Part shown: positions 1-5,693 of the stretch, one piece after another | How positions within the stretch are numbered: the stretch's first letter is position 1 | Layout of the letters: every line of letters starts with the position of its first letter | NCBI GenBank assembly: GCA_016207545.1 | Contig: JACQPO010000014.1 | Location: 1 to 20,475, forward strand | Direction of reading: 5' to 3' | Source of the DNA: Methanobacteriota archaeon | GTDB lineage: Archaea; Thermoplasmatota; Thermoplasmata; RBG-16-68-12; EA-27 | DNA length: 20,475 nucleotides | The notes under the pieces: generated by a model | Databases searched by the model: none | The model's input: the letters and a program-made list of their open reading frames with translations, nothing else | What the model was told of the DNA's origin: nothing | Position numbers and translations under genes: made by a program

Positions 1-488
1 CAGTGGACATCGTGCGACGACACGGCGGGACCGTGCAGCTCGCCTTCGCCTAAGGGCAATTTCGGCGGCTCGGGCTTCTCGCGGCGGGAGGCCCAGAAAT
101 CCTCGGGGACGTCGTCGTAGACGGACCCCATCTTCCCCGCCTCTTCCTTCGCCTTCTGCGCCTCGACGAGCTCCGCGATCCGCTCCTTGCGGAACATCCA
201 GTAGTGGATTCGCCACTCGCGCCCGTCGTAGAGCGTCGTCTCCTCACGCTCCGTCGTCAGGATCCCGGAATCCTCGAGCATGTAGAACGCATCGCGGTCC
301 TCCGGCTCGAGGACGTTGTCGATGATCCGCTCGGAGTAGCCGAAGAAGTTCAGGACGTGCTGGGCCATCGCCCGGGCCTCGTCATCCTTCATCCCCGCGC
401 GATCGATACTGTTCTTGATTGCCCGGGTCAGGTCCTCGACGGTCAAGGTGCCAAGAGGGCCTTGACCCGTCTTGGTCTGGATTGCCAT
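1..488 (-). CDS. Conserved archaeal protein of unknown function, possible winged-helix fold; C-terminus cut by window edge
   Basis: The frame is open from an ATG at 488 to the left edge, giving 162 codons without a stop, so the 3' end is missing. The middle (residues about 45-100) holds NFFGYSERIIDNVLEPEDR followed by FYMLEDSGILTTEREE and a tryptophan-rich strand (EWRIHYW), which looks like a small winged-helix unit: helices, then a 'long-loop' region and two strands. The tail is charged and proline-rich with no membrane segment. From memory it resembles a Thermoplasmata family that Pfam lists as DUF6015, but I could not check this. A TATA-like box lies 42 nt before the ATG, leaving a leader of about 16 nt with a weak GAGG. 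A role in transcription would be inference from the fold only; no function is established by the sequence. Confidence 0.75.
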   Translation of the reverse strand, partial: MAIQTKTGQGPLGTLTVEDLTRAIKNSIDRAGMKDDEARAMAQHVLNFFGYSERIIDNVLEPEDRDAFYMLEDSGILTTEREETTLYDGREWRIHYWMFRKERIAELVEAQKAKEEAGKMGSVYDDVPEDFWASRREKPEPPKLPLGEGELHGPAVSSHDVH

Positions 489-525
489 AATCGGGCCTCG
501 GGCCCTCTCTTAGGCGGGGGGGAGC

Positions 526-534
526 TATTTATAA
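526..534 (-). promoter_or_regulatory. TATA box for the partial gene at 1-488
   Basis: On the minus strand the sequence reads TTATAAATA inside otherwise GC-rich DNA. Its centre is about 42 nt from the ATG at 488, so a transcript starting 26 nt downstream would have a leader near 16 nt. This is the closest match to an archaeal TATA element in the intergenic space 489-645. Confidence 0.6.
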
Positions 535-645
535 GTTCCGCGCCCTCAACCCCTACCTGATTCTCATCCTGCCCGTGGGAGGCTCCGGGCGCCGGAAGGC
601 ATAAAGGCTTCCCCACCTACGTATGTCGGGGCAGGCTGGGGGCAG

Positions 646-1446
646 GTGACGCCGACGGACGAGGGCATGGCGCGGGAAGTTGCAGCGCTCCGACGCGAGG
701 TCCAGGAGTTGCGGAACGCCCTCGCCCAGATCATCGGGGCACGTCCGAAGATGGCTCCGGGACGCGTCCGGACGTTCGTGGAAGGATTCGACGAGTCGCT
801 GGAGGGCGGCATCCCCGCGGGCCATGTCGTCCTCCTCGCGGGCCCCTCGGGGTCCATGAAGACGTCCCTCGCGCTGAGCATGGTGTACCACAACCGGAGG
901 GAGGGCGCGAGCGCCCTGTACATCTCCCTGGAAGAGGGGCGCGACAGCCTCTTGCGCACGATGGAGCGCCTCGGGATGAAGGGCGGGGACGACTTCATCG
1001 TCGACATCGCGAAGCTTCGCACGGAGCACGATGTCCTCGAGGGCACCCACGACTGGCTCCAAATCCTGAAGGACTTCCTCGTCCGCCGGATGGAGAAGGA
1101 CAAGCTCCAGATCCTCGTCATCGACCCGCTGAACTCCCTGTACTCCCTCACGGAGCTGAAGTACCCGCGGCGGGACTTGTTCCACTTCTTCACGTTCCTC
1201 CGCGGCCTCGGCGTCACGGCCCTCCTCATCGCGGAATCCGAGGGCGACGACGACTTCCCGAACCACGAGGAGTTCCTCGCGGATGGGGCAATCACGCTCT
1301 CGTACACGAACGCCCCGGATGGGCGCGTGGACCTCCGCATTCGGTGCCTGAAGATGCGGCACGCGAACCACGCGCGGGACTACTTCCGGCTCGACTTCGG
1401 CGAAGGCCGGTTCCGCGCGCGGCCGATTGGGACGGAAGGTCAGTAG
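646..1446 (+). CDS. Single-domain KaiC-like RecA-superfamily ATPase
   Basis: This is a 266-residue P-loop ATPase of the KaiC/RadA-like group. Walker A is GPSGSMKT (residues 66-73), the acidic pair after the next strand is LEEG (95-98), and Walker B is LQILVID with D160. The C-terminal K-x-R-x-x-H stretch (LKMRHANHARDYFRLDF, about 235-251) is typical of KaiC domains, where it contacts the neighbouring subunit's nucleotide. Residues 8-30 are a short heptad-like helix ahead of the ATPase core. There is only one ATPase domain, against two in cyanobacterial KaiC, so a clock function should not be assumed; archaeal homologues are usually linked to signalling or regulation. The start is a GTG at 646; an ATG at 667 is the alternative. 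A CATAAAGG box at 600-607 could be the promoter. Its 3' end overlaps that of sepF by 7 nt. Confidence 0.85.
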   Translation: MTPTDEGMAREVAALRREVQELRNALAQIIGARPKMAPGRVRTFVEGFDESLEGGIPAGHVVLLAGPSGSMKTSLALSMVYHNRREGASALYISLEEGRDSLLRTMERLGMKGGDDFIVDIAKLRTEHDVLEGTHDWLQILKDFLVRRMEKDKLQILVIDPLNSLYSLTELKYPRRDLFHFFTFLRGLGVTALLIAESEGDDDFPNHEEFLADGAITLSYTNAPDGRVDLRIRCLKMRHANHARDYFRLDFGEGRFRARPIGTEGQ

Positions 1447-1823
1447 GTCCCCTTGATTTTGTTCCGGTCAATCTTCACGCCCGACGGCGTGACCAACAAC
1501 CAGTTCTTCCCGACCGCAGCGACGTCGCCCCCCGTGTCGCGGGAGACGTTCTTCAGGTCCGAGGTGATCCGCTTGAGCGCGAGCTCGTCGTTCGCCAGGG
1601 ACGTGAAGTCGATAAGCAACATGTCCCCGTTGTACACGTGTGTCGTGAGGTCCCCGACGTCTTCGTAGCGGTAAATCTCCGCGACGCGGACCCAATGCTG
1701 GGCCGCCTGCCCGAGGGGCGATTCGTCCTCGAACGTCAACTCGCCCAGGTCGATGTACGAGTCCGTCTCCGCGGCGGTGCCGCCTTCCACAAGCTTGCGC
1801 AAAGGTTTCTTGATGAAGGCCAT
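1440..1823 (-). CDS. sepF: Archaeal cell-division protein SepF
   Basis: This 127-residue protein has the layout of archaeal SepF, the membrane anchor that tethers FtsZ at the division site. An amphipathic N-terminal helix rich in Lys, Phe and Leu (MAFIKKPLRKLV) is the likely membrane-targeting sequence. A short linker follows, then the SepF core (about 44-120) with VRVAEIYRYEDV, GDMLLIDFTSL, the helix LALKRITSDLKN, and the glycine-containing strand DVAAVGKNWLLVTPSGV. The length is normal for the family. The gene stands alone, tail-to-tail with the KaiC-like ATPase, sharing 7 nt. A CTTTAAG box on its strand at 1861-1867 and a GGTGAAGGGA stretch between box and ATG suggest a short-leader transcript. 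The presence of SepF implies FtsZ-based division in this organism. Family assignment is from sequence pattern; the anchor role is from known archaeal homologues. Confidence 0.88.
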   Translation of the reverse strand: MAFIKKPLRKLVEGGTAAETDSYIDLGELTFEDESPLGQAAQHWVRVAEIYRYEDVGDLTTHVYNGDMLLIDFTSLANDELALKRITSDLKNVSRDTGGDVAAVGKNWLLVTPSGVKIDRNKIKGTY

Positions 1824-1860
1824 TGTCCCATCCCTTCACCGCACGAATAGGGACGGAGGG

Positions 1861-1867
1861 CTTAAAG
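1861..1867 (-). promoter_or_regulatory. TATA-like box for sepF
   Basis: The minus strand reads CTTTAAG, centred about 41 nt from the sepF ATG. This leaves a leader of roughly 15 nt, long enough to include the purine-rich GGTGAAGGGA ahead of the start. Confidence 0.5.
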
Positions 1868-1879
1868 GTAGCGACGGGA

Positions 1880-1897
1880 CCGTGCGGTGCCGTGCGG
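1880..1897. repeat. Direct repeat CCGTGCGG x2, 10-nt period
   Basis: CCGTGCGG occurs at 1880-1887 and again at 1890-1897. The pair lies between the sepF TATA box (minus) and the flavoprotein TATA-like box (plus), so it is upstream of both divergent promoters. A one-helical-turn period is what a dimeric regulator would need, but GC-rich chance repetition is also possible. Confidence 0.3.
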
Positions 1898-1920
1898 ATA
1901 CGACTCATCGGGACACAACT

Positions 1921-1929
1921 CTCAAATAC
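1921..1929 (+). promoter_or_regulatory. TATA-like box for the flavoprotein gene at 1960
   Basis: CTCAAATAC is the only AT-rich element before the ATG at 1960 and is centred about 34 nt from it. No ribosome-binding sequence lies between, so the mRNA is probably leaderless or nearly so. Confidence 0.45.
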
Positions 1930-1959
1930 CGTCGCCATCTACGCGCAACCTGGCTCCCG

Positions 1960-2901
1960 ATGTACGACATCGTCGTAGTCGGTGGAGGCCCCACGGGCCT
2001 CACCGCGGGACTGTACGCCCGGACCCGGGATTTGTCCACGCTGATCCTTGAGGCCAAACAGTTCGGCGGGCAGCTCAAGTTCCTGTACCCCACGAAGTCA
2101 GTGTACGATTACCCAAGCTACATCGCGATCGAGGCGCAGGACCTCGGCGACCTGTTCGTCGACCACGCCCGCGAGGCGGGGTGCGAGATGCGCGAGGGCG
2201 AGGAGGTCGTCGACATCACGCGCCGGAAGCAGACGCTCCTCGTGAAGACGAACAGGGACGAGCACGAAGGACGCGCGGTCATCCTTGCACTAGGCTGGGG
2301 CCTGTTCACGCCGAAGACGCTCAACGTCCCGGGCGAGGCGGAGCTCGAGGACAAGGGCGTGTACTACATGATCCCGGACCGCCGGCTGTTCCGCGGGAAG
2401 CGCGTCGTGATCGTCGGCGGCGGCGACAGCGCCCTCGAGGCCGCAATCCAGCTCGTCGCGACCGCGGGGAACGTTACAATCGTCCACCGCCGCGACGTGT
2501 TCCGGGGCATGGAGAAGAACGTGGACGCGGTGAAGCGCGTGCCCGTGGACCTCATGGTGAACTGCGAGGTCACGGAAATCCAAGGGAACAGCTGGGTCGA
2601 GCGCGCGGTCGTCTACAACAACCAGACGTTGGACCGGACCGTGCTCGACGCGGACGCGGTCATCGTGCAGGTCGGCTTCGCGACGAACCTGGAGAAGGTG
2701 AAGCGATGGGGCGTCGAGCTCGAGGGCGACCGCCACATCCGCGTGAAGCCGGACATGAGCACGTCGATCCCGGGCATCTTCGCGTGCGGCGACATCGTCT
2801 CGTACCCGAACAAGGACAAGCGGATTGTGACGGGGGCGGGCGAGGCAGTCACCGCGGTCATGTCCGCGTACAAGTACCTGCGGAGTCCATACTGGGCGTA
2901 G
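1960..2901 (+). CDS. Thioredoxin-reductase-like ferredoxin/flavodoxin--NADP+ reductase
   Basis: This 313-residue protein is a two-dinucleotide-fold flavoprotein. The FAD motif is VVVGGGPTGLTAG (about 6-17) and the NADPH motif is IVGGGDSALEAA (151-162), followed by VHRRDVFRG (175-183), whose arginines usually select NADPH over NADH. The C-terminal FAD clamp is GIFACGDIVSYP (272-283). The CxxC redox centre that thioredoxin reductase carries between the two NADPH-domain halves is absent: the equivalent stretch reads KGVYYMIPDRRLFRGK. Together with GGQLKFLYPTKSVYDYP (36-52) this points to the YumC-like ferredoxin--NADP+ reductase branch (EC 1.18.1.2) rather than a true thioredoxin reductase. The frame is open further upstream, but the ATG at 1960 starts the FAD strand exactly and lies about 34 nt after a TATA-like box. 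The stop codon directly abuts the stop of the PUA gene on the other strand. The physiological electron partner is unknown. Confidence 0.85.
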   Translation: MYDIVVVGGGPTGLTAGLYARTRDLSTLILEAKQFGGQLKFLYPTKSVYDYPSYIAIEAQDLGDLFVDHAREAGCEMREGEEVVDITRRKQTLLVKTNRDEHEGRAVILALGWGLFTPKTLNVPGEAELEDKGVYYMIPDRRLFRGKRVVIVGGGDSALEAAIQLVATAGNVTIVHRRDVFRGMEKNVDAVKRVPVDLMVNCEVTEIQGNSWVERAVVYNNQTLDRTVLDADAVIVQVGFATNLEKVKRWGVELEGDRHIRVKPDMSTSIPGIFACGDIVSYPNKDKRIVTGAGEAVTAVMSAYKYLRSPYWA

Positions 2902-3393
2902 TCACACGGGTTCGTCGAGCTTCCACAGGTCATCTCCGACGTGGTGGACCGTCTTCACGGACTTCCCGTGCTCCGCGGCGGCCATCTCGGGCCCCGTCAT
3001 GAGCGCCTCGCCCACGGCGAGCGGCTGGCGGTTCCGCTCGTCTCGGACCCAAACAAACTCCCCGACCGCAATCGCCGGGTCCGCCTCGACGATCCCCGGG
3101 GCCATCACGTCCGCGCCGTTGTACACGAACTTCACGGCTCCCATGTCGACGGTCACGTAGCGCCGCGTCGGCCGGTACGCGAGCAGGCCGCGAACCGTGA
3201 GCATGGGACGACCCCCGAGGAGGAAGGCCATCGCTTTGCCTTCGACGACGACAACCTGAACCTTGCCCGCATCCGCGAGGTCGACGTGTGCGTCCTCGGC
3301 GAACACCGTGCACCCCAGGGAGGACTCAAGCGAGGACGCGATGGAGGCGACCTCCTTTCGACGAAGGCGTTCGCGGTTTCGCAGACGGAGCAC
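2902..3393 (-). CDS. PUA-domain RNA-binding protein, MCTS1/Tma20-like
   Basis: The 163-residue product begins with a basic segment (MLRLRNRERLRRKEV) and an N-terminal alpha/beta domain (about 15-75). A PUA domain follows from about residue 78, marked by VTVDMGAVKFVYNGADVMAPGIV-type sequence (80-102), VGEFVWVRDER and the closing GEALM. This arrangement is that of the archaeal relatives of eukaryotic MCTS1/Tma20, which bind the small ribosomal subunit and act in re-initiation or tRNA release; the archaeal function is inferred. The start is GTG at 3393, chosen because it begins the conserved basic segment and lies 21 nt after the TPR gene stop on the same strand, so the two are probably co-transcribed. 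The 3' end touches that of the flavoprotein gene with no spacer. Confidence 0.82.
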   Translation of the reverse strand: MLRLRNRERLRRKEVASIASSLESSLGCTVFAEDAHVDLADAGKVQVVVVEGKAMAFLLGGRPMLTVRGLLAYRPTRRYVTVDMGAVKFVYNGADVMAPGIVEADPAIAVGEFVWVRDERNRQPLAVGEALMTGPEMAAAEHGKSVKTVHHVGDDLWKLDEPV

Positions 3394-3414
3394 GAGGACC
3401 GCAGGGCGCGGTCG

Positions 3415-5616
3415 CTACTTATCGCCACCGCCAAGACCGGCGGCCTTCGCGCGTTCAAAACACCGCGCGGCCCCCGCGGGATCTCCGCGCGCCTCGAGCG
3501 CCTTGCCCTTGTGCAACCACGCCTCCGCGAATTCCCCGTTGAGGGCCAGTGCGCGGTCGAGCGCTTTGCGCGCCTTCCCCGGCTCCCCCATCTTGAGCAA
3601 CAGACGACCCTTCTCGCACCAATATTCCTCGCTGTTCGGCGCGGCACCAATCGCGGCGTCAATCGCACGCAACGCGGCCTGTAGGTCCCCGAGCTGCTCG
3701 ACGGCCGAAGCCGTCGTCGACCAGGCCACGTCCCCGGGCTCGCCGCTCCGGAGCGCCTCTGCGCACGCCGCGATCGCATCCTTGGCACGGTTCTCCGCCA
3801 ACAGGATTTGCGCGCGCAGCGTACGGACGGGGGCACCCATCGCGATCGCCAAGTCCACGGACGCGAGGGCCTCCGCCACGCGGCCGAGGGTGAGGAACGC
3901 CTTTGCAAGGTCGACCCGCGCCCCCCGGTCTTCACGGAGGTCGAGGCATCGTCGGAACGCGTCGACCGACTCCTCCATCCGTCCCACGGCCGCCAACGCG
4001 CGTGCCTTCGCGCGCCACGCCGGCGCGAATCCGAGGTCTCGCACGACGACCTCGTGGGCCGCGAACACTGCTTCGTCCGCACGGCCGACTCGGAGCAGCA
4101 ACTCCGCCCTCGCCGTCGCGAGCTCCGGATCCTTCTCCGCTGCGGGCCTCGACTCGATGAGAGACAGCGCGTCCGCATCGCGGCCATACTCCCGGAGCAG
4201 GGCAACCTTCGCGCGGAGCGCGTCGAGGCTCCCGGGGTCGACTTGGAGGACTGCGTCGTGGCAGCGCAACGCCTCCCGATAGCAGTACTCCGCCTCCTCC
4301 GAGAGGGCCAACCCCTCGCAAATCCTCGCACGCAGGAGCCACGCCTCGTCGTAGGACTGGTTCAGGATGAGGGAGTTGTGAACCGCCTCCCGTGCCTCCT
4401 CCAGCCGGCCGAGGTGGAAGAGGACGTCCGCCTTCGCGTACCATGCGTGGTCGTAGTTCGGGTTCAGCTCGAGGGACTGCTCGATGAGTTCGAGCCCCTC
4501 CTCGTGCTTGCCAAGCTTGCTCATCGCGTACCCCTTCGCGTACAAGGCGTAGTCGAAGTCCGGCTTCACCTCGAGGGACTTGTCATGATACGGGATCGAT
4601 TCGCTGTGGCGGCCCATCTTGTCCAGCGCGTTCCCGATGTTGTTCCATGCGATCTCGTAGTCCGGGTTGACCTCGATGGCGGCGAAGAAATACGGGAGCG
4701 ACTCCTCGTACCGCCCGAGGTTGTACAGGGCATTGCCCAGGTTGTTCCACAACACCTCGTCGTGCGTGTCCATCTCGAGGGCCTTCTTGTAACACTCGAT
4801 GCCCTCCGCGAGCCGGTCCATCCCGTGGAACGTGTATCCCTTGTTGTACCAGGCCTGCTTGTACCGCGGGTTGATCGCGAGGGCGCGGTCGTAGCACGTG
4901 AGCGCCTCGTCGTGAATCCCGAGCATGAAGAACGTGAATCCTTTGTTGTTCCAGGCCTCCTCGTTCCGCGGGTTCAGTTTCAAGACCTGGTCGTAGCCCG
5001 CGAGCGCCTCCTCGTACCGCTCCGCGGAGTACAGCGCGTTGCCCATCCCGTTCCACGCGTCCTCGTACGTCGGGTCGAGCTCCACCGCCTTCCGGTACGC
5101 CTCGACGGAGTCGTCGGTCCGGCCCATTTCCTCTAGGAGGACGGCACGGCGGAACCACGCAGATTTGTCGTCCACGTCGAGCCCCACGAGTCGATCGTAA
5201 CACTCGAGCGCCTTGCGGGTCTTCCCGAGCCGCGCGAGCGCGAGCCCCTTATCGTACAGCGCGATCCGGTAGTCCGACTTGAGTTCGAGCGCCCGGTCGT
5301 AACACTCGACGGCCTTCTCGTACTGCTGGAGGTACGCGAACGCGTTGCCCATGTTGTACCACGCAATCTCGTATGTGGCGTTGGCCTTGAGCGCCTGGCG
5401 GTAGGAATCGAGAGCGTCCTGGTGGCGGCCCAAGGAATCGAGGGCGACCCCACGGTTGTTCCACACGACCTCGTCGTCCAGGCCGAGCTCAATCGCGCGG
5501 TCGTAGTGGGGCAGCGCCTCCTCGAACCGCTTCGCGTCGCACAACGCGTTCCCCCGCAGGAATTCCTCTTCTGCGGGAGAGTCGGCACGCTGGGCCGCGT
5601 CGACGTCGATGGCCAT
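3415..5616 (-). CDS. Large TPR-repeat protein (about 21 tandem TPRs)
   Basis: This 733-residue protein is made almost entirely of 34-residue tetratricopeptide repeats starting near residue 17. I count about 21. Units 1-12 (to about residue 425) are near-canonical, with W/Y at position 4, G at 8, Y at 11, A at 20 and P at 32, for example EEAWNNKGFTFFMLGIHDEA and EIAWNNIGNALDKMGRHSES. Units 13-21 are more degenerate and alanine-rich, and unit 13 carries an insertion (EALRCHDAVLQVDPG). There is no signal peptide, membrane segment or catalytic domain, so it should be a soluble scaffold for protein-protein contacts; its partners are unknown. A TTTTATAAG box 28 nt before the ATG indicates a leaderless mRNA. 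The PUA gene follows after 21 nt on the same strand, hinting at a shared task. The overall family is certain; the function is not. Confidence 0.92.
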   Translation of the reverse strand: MAIDVDAAQRADSPAEEEFLRGNALCDAKRFEEALPHYDRAIELGLDDEVVWNNRGVALDSLGRHQDALDSYRQALKANATYEIAWYNMGNAFAYLQQYEKAVECYDRALELKSDYRIALYDKGLALARLGKTRKALECYDRLVGLDVDDKSAWFRRAVLLEEMGRTDDSVEAYRKAVELDPTYEDAWNGMGNALYSAERYEEALAGYDQVLKLNPRNEEAWNNKGFTFFMLGIHDEALTCYDRALAINPRYKQAWYNKGYTFHGMDRLAEGIECYKKALEMDTHDEVLWNNLGNALYNLGRYEESLPYFFAAIEVNPDYEIAWNNIGNALDKMGRHSESIPYHDKSLEVKPDFDYALYAKGYAMSKLGKHEEGLELIEQSLELNPNYDHAWYAKADVLFHLGRLEEAREAVHNSLILNQSYDEAWLLRARICEGLALSEEAEYCYREALRCHDAVLQVDPGSLDALRAKVALLREYGRDADALSLIESRPAAEKDPELATARAELLLRVGRADEAVFAAHEVVVRDLGFAPAWRAKARALAAVGRMEESVDAFRRCLDLREDRGARVDLAKAFLTLGRVAEALASVDLAIAMGAPVRTLRAQILLAENRAKDAIAACAEALRSGEPGDVAWSTTASAVEQLGDLQAALRAIDAAIGAAPNSEEYWCEKGRLLLKMGEPGKARKALDRALALNGEFAEAWLHKGKALEARGDPAGAARCFERAKAAGLGGGDK

Positions 5617-5640
5617 CCGGAAAACGAAGCGAAGGTGTCC

Positions 5641-5649
5641 TTATAAAAT
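5641..5649 (-). promoter_or_regulatory. TATA box for the TPR-PUA operon
   Basis: The minus strand reads TTTTATAA within a GATTTTATAAGG context, one of the clearest TATA elements in the window. Its centre is 28-29 nt before the TPR gene ATG at 5616, the spacing expected for a leaderless archaeal transcript. It lies between the dppF stop (5694) and the TPR gene, so the latter has its own promoter. Confidence 0.7.
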
Positions 5650-5693
5650 CCTTCCGACCTCGTTACCGAACCCGCCGCCTAACGGACGCGCCG

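Noticed and set aside
628..646. Direct repeat GGGGCAGG twice just before the KaiC-like start
   Set aside because: Short and G-rich; no second line of support beyond chance in such DNA.
553..1371. Long open frames on the minus strand opposite the KaiC-like gene (258-272 codons)
   Set aside because: They are arginine- and proline-rich shadows of a gene with clear Walker motifs on the plus strand; high GC keeps antisense frames open.
3808..5136. 442-codon plus-strand frame opposite the TPR gene
   Set aside because: Its repeats mirror the codons of the TPR repeats on the other strand; no start signal or family resemblance.
5650..5693. Terminator hairpin after dppF
   Set aside because: Only a 5-bp CGTTA/TAACG pairing; the nearby T-run is already explained as the TATA box of the TPR gene.
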